Source of the DNA: Nostoc sp. S4
Lineage (GTDB): Bacteria; Cyanobacteriota; Cyanobacteriia; Cyanobacteriales; Nostocaceae
Reading direction: 5' to 3'
DNA length: 64,000 nucleotides
NCBI GenBank assembly: GCA_029379225.1
Contig: JAQYWR010000044.1
Coordinates: 1-64,000 of the forward strand
Shown: piece after piece, positions 9,628 through 18,759 of the stretch
How positions within the stretch are numbered: position 1 is the stretch's first letter
Layout: each line of letters starts with the position of its first letter
Made by a program: the position numbers and the translations under genes
The notes under the pieces: model-generated
Databases searched by the model: none
What the model was told of the DNA's origin: nothing
Seen by the model: only the letters and a program-made list of their open reading frames with translations

Positions 9628-10030
9628 TAGGTTAAGTATTATTTACGATTTAATCAAGACCGGACGCATTACTTGTATGTATTGCTCATGCTATGAAACC
9701 CAAATGGGTATAGCAAAAATTTTGTTAGGCAAATAAGCCTCTAAAGCTTGACATTGATTATTATTCCCTTAGACAAACTGGTGTTTCATATTCACTGTTT
9801 AAAGAAGGCAAAAGGCAAGATTTCTCCCTATTGTCTTTTAGTGCAGATTTTGTGTAATTAATTGTGTTCTATTATTTATTTGCTCCCAGATTTATCTGCT
9901 AGGTAATGATTACGAATTGATTACGAATTACTGGCAACTGGGGCGAATTATTTGTAAAAAAAATACTCAAAATAAATATAACACAGAGAAAATAGTATAA
10001 TTATGTATACCCATAAACTAAAAAAAGCAA
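9628..10030. promoter_or_regulatory. divergent intergenic region
   Basis: About 400 AT-rich bases lie between two divergently oriented genes and presumably hold both promoters. An imperfect direct repeat GATTACGAATT occurs twice near 9907-9930. No hairpin, operator or RNA gene was recognised. Confidence 0.35.
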
Positions 10031-11434
10031 GTGAAAGCAGAGGTAGATAGCTATTTAACCGAGCTAGCCTCAGTCTTTGAGGCATCTAAAAGCGTCAAGG
10101 TTGTTTATCTTCCAGTTATTTTAAAATTTTTGAATTGGAAAAATTTACCTAGCCCTGCGGCGATGCATCTTTTGTCTGTAGTATTGACTATGGGAATTCT
10201 CAGTATTACTGGGCAAGTTTTAGCATTTCAGAAAATTGGAAGTAACGGTTCACAAGTCACCAATAGCCAAAGATGTTTAAAAAAGTTAGGTTACTTTAAA
10301 GGTCCGGTGACAGGTAAATTTGCTACCTTGACTCAGAATGCTGTCATCAAATTTCAGCAAGCCAATAGACTACCCACGGATGGGGTTCTAGGTGCTAATA
10401 CGCAAAGAGCATTGCAAAGAGCATGTCAGAGTAAAACCTTTAGTAGGAATGTTAATCGAAATTTGCCCTCGCCAGTCAATCAATATCCTACTCTTTCTCA
10501 AGGCAAGACTGGTGCAGCCGTGACTAAGTTGCAACAGCGTTTGAAGCAGCGCGGTTACTTTAATGCTAATCCCACGGGACATTTTGGACGAATCACTAAA
10601 GATGCTGTGATTGCATTTCAGCGAAATTCTGGGATATCTGCCAATGGAATTGTCAATCGACAAACTTGGAACGCACTACTAGGTTCTTCTCAAACTCGAG
10701 CTAAATCGAGTATTTCCACTCAACAAATTAGAGAACTACAACAGCGTTTACGACAACTAGGCTACTTTAAAGCTAATCCAACTGGCAATACTGGCCCAGT
10801 TACCAGAGAAGCGATCGCTAAATTCCAACAAGCTTATAAACTACCTGTAAATGGCACAGCCAATACCCAAACTTTGGCAGCAATACGTAGAGCCTCAAGT
10901 AGTGGATATCCTACTCAACAACAAACTAGAAATTATCTGACTGTTGGCGATCGTGGAGATAATATCAGATTAGTTCAAGAACGTTTGTCGCAGTTGGGTT
11001 TCTCTAATGCCAATCCTGATGGCTATTTCAGCGATTACACTAGAGAATCTGTGATGGCATTCCAGCAATCTTCCCGACTCAATTCTACTGGAAATGTAGA
11101 TTGGCGAACTTGGGAAGCATTAGGATTAAATAACTCAATTGAAGATAATTCTGTTGAAACTAATCGCTACGTAGTACCTGTTAGTAATAATTATTTATTG
11201 CCTGAAACTAACAGTAATATCTTAGCTACTAACAATCGTTATACAGTTATCGTCCCAGTTTTTAGTAATGATACTCTGATTAAAGTGCAACAATATATAC
11301 CTCATGCTGTGACAGAGCAATCCAATCTGGGTGATTATGTGAATGCGGGAGCATTTAGCGATCGCGCCGAAGCCGAAAGGGTATCGAAAATGCTTCGCTC
11401 CTATGGTTTAGATGCAAGAGTAAAATACAATTGA
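10031..11434 (+). CDS. exported protein with four peptidoglycan-binding repeats and a SPOR-like end
   Basis: From a GTG at 10031 the product is 467 residues. A hydrophobic segment follows at about 45-64; an alternative ATG at 10163 would place it right at the N-terminus as a signal peptide, so the start is uncertain. Four PG_binding_1 repeats follow (about 82-130, 155-205, 226-280 and 304-360). Each has the typical LQQRLKQRGYF, GxFGxxTKDAVIAFQ and G-T/N-x-T/Q-T-W/L pattern. The last 40 residues (YVNAGAFSDRAEAERVSKMLRSYGL) resemble a SPOR domain, which binds denuded septal glycan. No catalytic domain is present. It probably acts in the periplasm on the cell wall, for example at septa, as a binder rather than a hydrolase. 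Confidence 0.8.
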   Translation: MKAEVDSYLTELASVFEASKSVKVVYLPVILKFLNWKNLPSPAAMHLLSVVLTMGILSITGQVLAFQKIGSNGSQVTNSQRCLKKLGYFKGPVTGKFATLTQNAVIKFQQANRLPTDGVLGANTQRALQRACQSKTFSRNVNRNLPSPVNQYPTLSQGKTGAAVTKLQQRLKQRGYFNANPTGHFGRITKDAVIAFQRNSGISANGIVNRQTWNALLGSSQTRAKSSISTQQIRELQQRLRQLGYFKANPTGNTGPVTREAIAKFQQAYKLPVNGTANTQTLAAIRRASSSGYPTQQQTRNYLTVGDRGDNIRLVQERLSQLGFSNANPDGYFSDYTRESVMAFQQSSRLNSTGNVDWRTWEALGLNNSIEDNSVETNRYVVPVSNNYLLPETNSNILATNNRYTVIVPVFSNDTLIKVQQYIPHAVTEQSNLGDYVNAGAFSDRAEAERVSKMLRSYGLDARVKYN

Positions 11435-11500
11435 AGAATTCAAAATCGAGAGTGTGGGCTATTCACGACTGTTAACCGTCAACCGTCAACAGTCAACCAA

Positions 11501-14500
11501 TTAAATTGACAAACTCAACTGCGAACCTTGCTGAGTTTTATTCACCTCAATCCTAGCTTGGAAAGCTTCTTTGAGGTGCGGCATATGGGTGACAGTGAGA
11601 ATGCAAGCGAAATCAGAAGCGATCGCATTAATCGCTGCAACTAAGCGATCGCATCCTTCAGCATCCTGTGTGCCAAAACCCTCATCCACAATCAACAATT
11701 GCAATGCCGCCCCCGCCCGTTGCGCTAATAATTTCGCCAAGGCTAGACGAATCGCAAAGTTAATTCTAAAAGCTTCTCCACCAGAATAAGTTTCATAAGC
11801 CCGCGTTCCTCTGGAATCGGCGATTAAAATATCCAAGGTGTCTATCAACTTGGCATTTTTCTTAGTTGATTTACCATGTCGTCCAGCTTTTTGAGTAATA
11901 AATTGTACATGAAATTGATTAGCGCTCAACCGCGAAAGTAATTGATTTGTCTCAGCTTCCAGTTGAGGTAATACATTTTCAATCATCAGTGTTTGGATAC
12001 CATTTTTACCAAAAGCCTGCGCTAATTCCTGATAAACACGCTGTTCGTGCTTGCAAGATTGTAGTTGTTTGTACTGTTGTTCGTACTGAATTTGTAGGGT
12101 TTGGAGTTGATGTGCTAATTGCTCTAAACGCCCCAACTTGGCAATTTGTTCGTCGAGTTGGCGTCTGCGTATTGCTAGCTGCTGCTCTAGGGCTTGAATT
12201 TGGGCAGATGGGTTGGCTGTCGCTTGTAGTTGCTCGATTATGCTTTCGATTTGGTTGGCGAGTTTTTGCCGGTCCGTTATTCTGACGCCTCTAGAATCCT
12301 CTAATTCTTGCAATCTCGTCTGGAGTTGGGGATAATGCTGCTGGGCTGTTAAAAGTTGTTGATACTGCAAATACCAAGATTGAGCTTTCTTGACAGCCAT
12401 GCGGAGGTTATTGTGCAGTTCCAAACTGTAGCCAATTTCAACAATGTGACGTTCCAGAGCCGCAATTTGTTTGGCAGATTCGGAATTAGTTTGTTCTTGG
12501 TGGATTCTAGCTTGTAATTCGGCAATAGTAGCTTGCAGTTCTGGTTTTCGGGCTGCTAGTTGCGCTTGTCGCTTAGTAGCGTCTTTAATCTGGCTTTGTT
12601 TAATTTCTGCCCAGCGCCACCGCTCAACTTCGCTGCGAGCTAAGGCGTGGTCTTGTTCATTATAATTGACTTGTTGCAGATATTGGTCTAACTTTCGGAG
12701 TTCGGCTTGTTTATCGGGAGCGTAATCACCAGCTTGTAGCGATCGCTCTAAATGTTGCTTTTCAGTAGCAATTTGTTGTAATTGTTGTTGGACATCAGTT
12801 GTCGCTTCTAACTGGGCTGCTAATTGTCCCCGTTGTTCGCGTAAACCGTCATAAATTGCTAATTGTTGCGATATTTCCCGATATTCCTGCCTGAGTACTT
12901 GAATTTCCCTATCGGAGACAGCCATTTGTTCGCGCACTACCCAAAACTGTCCTTGAGTATCATCAACCTCAGTTTGGGTTTTTTCCACCACCCGGCTCCA
13001 ATGATGTTCGTCTAAAGGACGTTCGCACAACGGACAAAGAGCATTGGGATTTTGGAGCATTTGCAGTTTTTGCTCTAATTCTCCGAGCAGTTTTTCATAA
13101 TCCCGTTGATGAGCTTGGAGACGTTCGATAAAGTGACGCCTTTCTTGTCCTTTTTCTTGGACTCGTTGCAAATAAATCCGCTTTTTATCCAGTTCCTCAA
13201 TCTGGATTGCGACATCCATTACCGCCTGTTGTAGTTGTGGTTGGCGGCGTTGTTGGCGTTGCAATTGGTTTTCTGTATTTTGCAGTTGTTCGAGCCGCGC
13301 AACTAAACCAGCATGAGTCCGATCTAATTGGCTTTGTAAAGCTGCTCGTTGTTGCAACAAAGGAGTCACCTGCATTTGCAATCGATCTAAATGAGCAAGA
13401 TGGTGACGTGCTGCACCTAGTTGCGACAAAGCAGCTTCTACTTCACCTGCTTTGGTAAGAGTTTGCTGAATTTCTCGCTCTTGTTGCTGCAAAGCTTCGA
13501 TTTGGGCTTGGGCTTGTTGCAGTTGGCGTTCGATTTCCTGAATTTGTTTGCTAAGCTGTTGTTGTTTTTGTTGGCGAGTTTGTTGAGCGCGGGTATATTC
13601 TTCAAATTTGGCACTCATCGCTTCTTCTTGAGATTGCAGACTTTGATATTGCGCGTATCCAGCTTTAATCTCAGCTTCTCGATCTAAGATTTTTTCTAAA
13701 TCCGATAGCTGACTTCCTATAGCTAACTGTTCTTGTTGCAGGCGATCGCAGTCTTGGTTAAGATTTTGATATTGCTGCTTGACAAAGTTCAGTTGTTGTT
13801 CCCAATTTTGGCGCTGGTGCTGGACAACTTGCAAACTTTGTAATTGAATATTGTCAAAAGCCTGTACCTGTTGTAATTGATTGAGTTCAGCTTCTAACTG
13901 CTCTCTTTGGGCTTCGGTTGTCTTTTGTTGTTGTAGCTGAATTTTAATCGCATCCAAAGAACGCTCTAATTCCTCCGCTCGTGCTTTGAACTGACGAGAA
14001 GATTCCTTTGCCCGTTCTTCTAAATCATCATACTGATTGAGTTTCAACAACTCCGCTAAAATTTCTTTGCGTTCGGTAGGTCGTTTGAGCATGAATTCAT
14101 CTGCTCGACCTTGACGTAAGTAGGCAGAATTAATGAAAGTATCATAATCGAGCTTAATATATTCTAAAATCGAATCTTGGGTTGCCCTTACCCCTTTGCC
14201 GGTGAGTGGACGAAACCCAGAGGGCGTTTCTATTTGAAATTCCAGGACGCTACTAGCTCCCCGAATTCGCGTGCGAATCACCCGATATGTTTGCTGGTTA
14301 CTTTGGAAAATAAAATCAACCCGAACTTCTTTGGCTCCAGAATAGATAACATCATCTTCAGCATTAGCGCGGCTTTCACCCCAAATTGCCCAAGTAATTG
14401 CTTCTAAAAGGGAGGATTTACCCGCACCATTGGAGCCAGAAATGCAAGCCGTATGCAAACCGCGAAAATCTAAAGTTGCATCACGGTAACTGAGAAAGTT

Positions 14501-14527
14501 TTTCAGAATAAGTTGTACTGGGATCAT
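11501..14527 (-). CDS. sbcC: SbcC/Rad50-type DNA repair ATPase
   Basis: The 1008-residue protein has the SMC-like split ATPase of SbcC. The N-terminal lobe carries Walker A GSNGAGKS (31-38) and the Q-loop region. Two very long Gln-rich coiled coils flank a zinc hook CPLC near residue 497. The C-terminal lobe has the signature SGGEAFRINFAIRLALAKLL and Walker B LLIVDEGFG. With the nuclease SbcD it forms a complex that opens hairpin and blocked DNA ends. No sbcD lies next to it; in cyanobacteria the two genes are often apart. The gene stands alone, convergent with the gene ending at 11434. A short TCAACCG/TCAACAG run lies in the 66-base gap. Confidence 0.92.
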   Translation of the reverse strand: MIPVQLILKNFLSYRDATLDFRGLHTACISGSNGAGKSSLLEAITWAIWGESRANAEDDVIYSGAKEVRVDFIFQSNQQTYRVIRTRIRGASSVLEFQIETPSGFRPLTGKGVRATQDSILEYIKLDYDTFINSAYLRQGRADEFMLKRPTERKEILAELLKLNQYDDLEERAKESSRQFKARAEELERSLDAIKIQLQQQKTTEAQREQLEAELNQLQQVQAFDNIQLQSLQVVQHQRQNWEQQLNFVKQQYQNLNQDCDRLQQEQLAIGSQLSDLEKILDREAEIKAGYAQYQSLQSQEEAMSAKFEEYTRAQQTRQQKQQQLSKQIQEIERQLQQAQAQIEALQQQEREIQQTLTKAGEVEAALSQLGAARHHLAHLDRLQMQVTPLLQQRAALQSQLDRTHAGLVARLEQLQNTENQLQRQQRRQPQLQQAVMDVAIQIEELDKKRIYLQRVQEKGQERRHFIERLQAHQRDYEKLLGELEQKLQMLQNPNALCPLCERPLDEHHWSRVVEKTQTEVDDTQGQFWVVREQMAVSDREIQVLRQEYREISQQLAIYDGLREQRGQLAAQLEATTDVQQQLQQIATEKQHLERSLQAGDYAPDKQAELRKLDQYLQQVNYNEQDHALARSEVERWRWAEIKQSQIKDATKRQAQLAARKPELQATIAELQARIHQEQTNSESAKQIAALERHIVEIGYSLELHNNLRMAVKKAQSWYLQYQQLLTAQQHYPQLQTRLQELEDSRGVRITDRQKLANQIESIIEQLQATANPSAQIQALEQQLAIRRRQLDEQIAKLGRLEQLAHQLQTLQIQYEQQYKQLQSCKHEQRVYQELAQAFGKNGIQTLMIENVLPQLEAETNQLLSRLSANQFHVQFITQKAGRHGKSTKKNAKLIDTLDILIADSRGTRAYETYSGGEAFRINFAIRLALAKLLAQRAGAALQLLIVDEGFGTQDAEGCDRLVAAINAIASDFACILTVTHMPHLKEAFQARIEVNKTQQGSQLSLSI

Positions 14528-14937
14528 TCACGCTATAGCGCCTACATCTACTTTTAATAATTAAGAGTACAGATGCACTGTTTGTTAGTTTAGCTATCTA
14601 GATATCAGGTTTCTAGTCTTGAAGATATCAATTTTACAAAAATTTACAATTTGATGAGTGAATTTTTCTTATTGCATAAAAAATTTTTGCTGTATTCAGA
14701 GAAAAATTCAACTCTCGTTGAAGCTCCTGTTTATTTGCAACTGGTGACTAGGAATCAAAATTCACACAAGAGTTGTTCTCAGGATTGAGGGAAATGGTTT
14801 CTGTTTATTATTTACATTTAAGAAGGAATTTGCTTTGCCATATTTGTCTGAAAAAAGTAGTAATCCTCAAATATTAAAATCTGCTAGCGTCAGTTTCATT
14901 TGTATGGTGTGAGTGTTAAAGGCCAACATAATTTTGA

Positions 14938-15090
14938 CTAATTGCGATCGCCATCGTTTGATCTAGACCGAGGTATCAATAATCCAATATATGTACTGAC
15001 AGCAAATTTTGTTAAATCTAAAAATTGCGGGCGACTCTTTTTGTCGATGACTGCAAGTGTTAGAGAACCAATTACCATAATCAAAGTCAC
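14938..15090 (-). CDS. candidate small single-helix membrane protein (50 residues)
   Basis: This short minus-strand frame reads VTLIMVIGSLTLAVIDKKSR and continues with FAVSTYIGLLIP near its end. It has one membrane helix, then a basic turn, and then a second moderately hydrophobic stretch. The composition looks protein-like and similar to small cyanobacterial membrane proteins I have seen, but I cannot name a family. An in-frame stop lies just upstream at 15112-15114, so initiation must be at GTG 15090 or ATG 15078, with no strong ribosome site. It may be a 5'-truncated remnant. Confidence 0.3.
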   Translation of the reverse strand: MTLIMVIGSLTLAVIDKKSRPQFLDLTKFAVSTYIGLLIPRSRSNDGDRN

Positions 15091-15227
15091 AGCAGCTATC
15101 GCAATCTGGAATCATTCGTGAGAAAATACGTAGAAAGATTTAAGTAGTTTTAATGACTAAATTTAGGGTGCGGTAATGTGGATGCGAGCAAGCAGCACTG
15201 ATTCGCATAACTTTGGAGGGTAGGAAA

Positions 15228-15323
15228 ATGAACTATCCTGAGCGATACGAACAAGAGAACTTACTGAACTTGCATAAAGCTAAAATGTCGCTTGAACAAG
15301 CTATTGACTGGTTGAGCTATTAA
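15228..15323 (+). CDS. candidate 31-residue small protein with good ribosome site
   Basis: An ATG at 15228 opens a 31-codon frame beginning MNYPERYEQENLLNLHKAKM and ending AIDWLSY. A consensus-like GGAGGG sits 7 bases upstream at 15215-15220. A terminator-like hairpin follows 14 bases after the stop. The peptide is soluble, acidic and helix-prone. The combination of ribosome site, clean frame and terminator argues for a real small gene. No family is recognised and no neighbour explains its role. Confidence 0.5.
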   Translation: MNYPERYEQENLLNLHKAKMSLEQAIDWLSY

Positions 15324-15337
15324 GACAAACAACAAGA

Positions 15338-15367
15338 TTTCCGACTTTTTAAACAAGTCGGGAATTT
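15338..15367 (+). terminator. hairpin after the 31-residue small gene
   Basis: TTTCCGACTT pairs with AAGTCGGGAA (one G-U pair) around a TTTAAAC loop and is followed by only three T residues. The weak U tract makes it an imperfect intrinsic terminator. Confidence 0.5.
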
Positions 15368-15648
15368 ACAGTGGATTTCAAGGAAAGTGAAGTAGATAAT
15401 TTTAAGTCTCAAACCTGTTTTACTTCCCAATTCTGACTCCTGGATTCTGCTGTCAGCTTTTGGTTTTTGGAGTATTAAGATAAATAAGGTGTGACCTATT
15501 AGCTTAGTTGGCGTGAGGATATCTTGAGCATGGTTACCAAGTATAAACAAATGCTCGTATTTTATGTTTAATTATTGATAAAGTTTTGGGCATATATTGA
15601 GCATTTCTAGAAGTGTAAACGTTGTAACTATTTAATTTAGGTATTCAT

Positions 15649-16524
15649 ATGTTTCTAGTAACTGGAGCAACAGGAGGAATTGGTCGCAGAGTTGTGCGAC
15701 TCCTACGTCAACGAGAGCAGTCTGTGAGGGCATTTGCTCGTCTTACCTCGCGCTACAGCGAATTAGAACACCGGGGTGCAGAAATCTTCATCGGTGATTT
15801 GGAGCAGGAAAAAGATATTCAAAAAGCTAGTCAAGGTGTAAAGTATATTATCAGTGCCCACGGTTCTGATAGCGATGCTTTATCCTTAGATTACCGTGCC
15901 AATATTGAACTGATTGACCAAGCAAGAGCTAATGACGTACAGCATTTTGTGTTCATTTCTGTACTGGGAGCCGATCGCGGTTATGAGGACGCTCCTGTTT
16001 TCAAAGCTAAACTAGCAGTAGAGCGATATTTAGAAGCTAGTGGCTTGAATTACACAATTTTACGCCCAGCTGGATTAGCATCTAATTTATTGCCACTGGT
16101 CGAACGATTTCGGGAAACTGGATTGTATTTGCTAATTGGCGATCGCAAAAATCGTACCTCAATTGTTAGTACCGATGATTTAGCAAGGATAATAGTGGAT
16201 TCTGTAACATTTGAAGGCGCTCGCAACCAGATTTTACCAGTAGGAGGGCCGGAGATTTTATTAAGAGAAGATATTCCCCGGATTTTTGGTCGGATTTTTG
16301 CCAAAGAACCAGTAATAATTAATTCACCACTATTTGTAATTGATGGGTTACAAGGTGCATTGGGTTTATTTAATCCCCAAATGCAAAAAGCTTTGGGAAC
16401 CTTTCGGACATTGCTAGCAAATGAATTTTTCTGTACAAAAGATGAAATTACCAATTTAGAAGCAATTTTTAACTTCAAGTTGGAGACATTAGAAAATTTT
16501 TTGCGGCGCTATCTGGCAGTTTGA
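15649..16524 (+). CDS. NmrA-like atypical short-chain dehydrogenase/reductase
   Basis: The 291-residue protein opens with a beta strand and glycine-rich nucleotide-binding loop VTGATGGIGR (4-13), then Arg/Ser residues at the end of the second strand that favour NADP(H). The middle has DYRANIELIDQARANDV and a VFISVLGA strand, as in NmrA/Ycf39-like atypical SDRs. The catalytic Tyr-x-x-x-Lys of classical SDRs is not evident, which is normal for this subgroup. Members act as redox sensors, isoflavone-reductase-like enzymes or assembly factors, so the substrate cannot be stated. It is separated by 122 bases of repeat from the adaptor gene downstream. Confidence 0.8.
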   Translation: MFLVTGATGGIGRRVVRLLRQREQSVRAFARLTSRYSELEHRGAEIFIGDLEQEKDIQKASQGVKYIISAHGSDSDALSLDYRANIELIDQARANDVQHFVFISVLGADRGYEDAPVFKAKLAVERYLEASGLNYTILRPAGLASNLLPLVERFRETGLYLLIGDRKNRTSIVSTDDLARIIVDSVTFEGARNQILPVGGPEILLREDIPRIFGRIFAKEPVIINSPLFVIDGLQGALGLFNPQMQKALGTFRTLLANEFFCTKDEITNLEAIFNFKLETLENFLRRYLAV

Positions 16525-16582
16525 ATGTGGAGTAGTGACAGTGACTGGGGGACTAGGGACTAGGAAATAATTTTTTTAATTC

Positions 16583-16644
16583 TTAATCCCCAATCCCTAA
16601 TACCCAATTTCCAATCCCCAATCTAAAATCTAAAATCTAAAATT
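16583..16644 (+). repeat. short tandem repeats (AATCCCC / AATCTAA type)
   Basis: Several imperfect 7-base units of AATCCCC/AATCCCT form are followed by units of the ATCTAAA type. Such short tandemly repeated sequences are a hallmark of heterocystous cyanobacterial genomes. They end just before the ATG at 16647. Confidence 0.75.
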
Positions 16645-16646
16645 CT

Positions 16647-18143
16647 ATGAGATCTCCCCTAACTGTAAATGCTGCTCAAGCACGTCAGACAAAAGAGCGA
16701 TTCGCCCAACCAGAGGAACAACTTACCTATGAATTAGGAAAGGCGGTACAGGAATTACCGCCTTTGTACACGAGATTATTAGCGGGAACGATTAGCGTTA
16801 TCGTATTTGGAGCGATCGCTTGGGCGCATTTCTCGCAAATAGATGAAGTAGCAACAGCACCAGGGGAATTAATTGCTTCTACACAGGTAAGACCTGTGAC
16901 ATCCTTGGGTGGAGGCTCAATTGTCGCTGTCAAAGTCCAAGAAGGCGATCGCGTTACTAAAGGTCAAATTCTGATTCAAAAAGATCCAGACTTGCAGAAA
17001 ACTGATGTTTCGCGTTTAGCCAAATCTACCAGATTGATTCAGGACGATTTGCAACGTTTGGATGCAGAACGCACTGGAAGCAAAATTGCTGGTACGAAAC
17101 TGCAAGATGAACTTTTAAGTTCGCGTTTGCAAGATTTCCAAGCGCGTCAAGCCGCCGCCGAAGCCGAAGCAAATCGCCAACTAGCACTAATCGATCAAGC
17201 TAAAGTTCGGTTGACTCGGTTGCAAGACAACTCGGTGGCTGCTAAAACTGGCGTTACTAATGCTAAAACCAACCTTGCTAACGCTCAAAGCATCCGTACT
17301 AAAATTGAAAGTAATTTGGCGATCGCCCAACAAAGAGAAAAAAGTCTACGCACTCTGATAACTCCCGGCGCTGTACCAAGAGTTGATTACCTAGAAGCCC
17401 AAGAAAGATTAACTCGTGCAAAGACAGACATCACCAAAGCACAAGACGATGTGACCAATGCTGAAAATAAAATAACTGAGGCTGAAGATAAAGTTACATC
17501 CTTAGAAAAAGATGTTGCTGCTCAAGCCCAAGAAATTCGCCAAGCTCAAGAAGCTTACAAAGCTGCACAAAATCAAGCCCAGCGTGTAGCATCAGAACGC
17601 CAAAGTGAAATTTTGACCCAACTAAACAAACGTAAAGAAGAACTGACAACTGTTCAAGGTCAATTAGAGCAAGCGAGAAAGCAGCAAGCTTTGGAAACCA
17701 TCGATGCTCCCGTTAGTGGTACGATTTATAGAGTCAAAGCCACCAAGGGCCCAGTGCAACCAGGTGAAGAATTGCTATCAATTTTGCCGGAAGGAGAAGA
17801 AATGCTCCTAGAGGTAAAAATCATCAACCGCGATATTGGGTTTATTCGTCAAGGAATGAGAGCGAAAGTAAAAATGGCAACTTTCCCCTTCCAAGAATTT
17901 GGCACTGTAGATGGCGAAGTTATGCAAGTCAGCCCAAATGCAATTGTTGATAAAGAATTAGGCTTAGTTTTTCCCACAAGAATTAAGTTAAATAAACACT
18001 CAGTCAATGTCCGGGGTCAAGAAGTAGAATTTACACCAGGAATGGCTGCTACAGGTGAAATTGTCACTCGTAAAAAGTCAATTCTCACCTTCATTACTGA
18101 GCCTGTGACGCGGCGATTCAGCGAAGCATTTTCAGTAAGATAA
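16647..18143 (+). CDS. HlyD-family periplasmic adaptor (membrane fusion protein)
   Basis: The 498-residue protein has a cytoplasmic N-terminus of about 45 residues and one transmembrane helix (about 46-65, GTISVIVFGAIAWAHF). It is followed by the first half of a lipoyl/barrel-sandwich domain (PVTSLGGGSIVAVKVQEGD). A very long coiled-coil hairpin (about 120-350) is rich in Ala/Gln/Lys heptads. The second lipoyl half (DAPVSGTIYRVKATKGPVQPG) and a beta-barrel domain complete the fold. This is the adaptor of a type I secretion or related efflux machine that links an inner-membrane ABC exporter to TolC. No exporter gene is adjacent, so its partner and substrate are unknown. The long hairpin favours protein or large-lipid export. 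Confidence 0.85.
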   Translation: MRSPLTVNAAQARQTKERFAQPEEQLTYELGKAVQELPPLYTRLLAGTISVIVFGAIAWAHFSQIDEVATAPGELIASTQVRPVTSLGGGSIVAVKVQEGDRVTKGQILIQKDPDLQKTDVSRLAKSTRLIQDDLQRLDAERTGSKIAGTKLQDELLSSRLQDFQARQAAAEAEANRQLALIDQAKVRLTRLQDNSVAAKTGVTNAKTNLANAQSIRTKIESNLAIAQQREKSLRTLITPGAVPRVDYLEAQERLTRAKTDITKAQDDVTNAENKITEAEDKVTSLEKDVAAQAQEIRQAQEAYKAAQNQAQRVASERQSEILTQLNKRKEELTTVQGQLEQARKQQALETIDAPVSGTIYRVKATKGPVQPGEELLSILPEGEEMLLEVKIINRDIGFIRQGMRAKVKMATFPFQEFGTVDGEVMQVSPNAIVDKELGLVFPTRIKLNKHSVNVRGQEVEFTPGMAATGEIVTRKKSILTFITEPVTRRFSEAFSVR

Positions 18144-18759
18144 GTTTTTATTAAGAGTTTAGCAATAGCTCGTATCATGTCCGATTAATCACTTTTAATT
18201 AAAATCTCTGCGCGTCCCTGTGTCCCCCGAAGTTCATGCTCTGACTTCTATTTGCGTCAACCTAAATCATAAGTATCTTACCGAATATGATAAGTAGGTC
18301 AACATTGAAAAACGCAAGATAGAATCTTTGCGATTACTTCTCTACGAGACGCTTTGCGTAGCTTGCTTCCACGTTCGCGTAGCGTCCCGCAGGGAAGTGG
18401 TATGCTTAACTCCGTTTTACTCGTAATGACATTTTACGTTTAATTAAGTTGAGCTACTTATCATCGATGTCAACTTCAGCTAGAAATTGCTTAGCTGTTA
18501 GCTTCCTTGCTCACTCTAAACTTCACTTGGTGGCTAATATAGCAGGAGGCACACTTCGGCTACGCTCAGTGACCAGGAGGCAGGAGGTAGAACTATTACT
18601 ATTTCTAGCATTCACGCTTGTCATTTTGTCCTAAAGGGTGTGACTACAGCTATAGTTAAAATCTACTGAAACAATCTGTTATTGGTGAGCCTCATCTAAG
18701 GTCAATTCCTGCTAGAGGACAAATAAGTTTTATTGGAGACTCAGATTAAAACAACACGT
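18144..18759. other. repeat-rich intergenic region
   Basis: This 616-base gap holds no convincing gene. From 18174 it carries a partial copy of the ATCATGTCCG repeat family whose longer copy lies at 51530-51648. At about 18340-18405 there is a GC-rich interspersed repeat (CTACGAGACGCTTTGCGTAG and following). At about 18550-18590 there is another such fragment. Confidence 0.55.
18372..18395 (+). repeat. 24-bp interspersed repeat, inverted copy at 23155
   Basis: The 24 bases starting CGTTCGCGTAGCGTCCCGCA are found exactly, in reverse complement, at 23155-23178. GC-rich elements of this sort are widely dispersed in Nostoc-type genomes. Confidence 0.8.

Noticed and set aside
12700..13700. Plus-strand frames inside sbcC
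   Set aside because: They are antisense shadows of the Gln-rich coiled-coil codons; the SbcC frame is complete.
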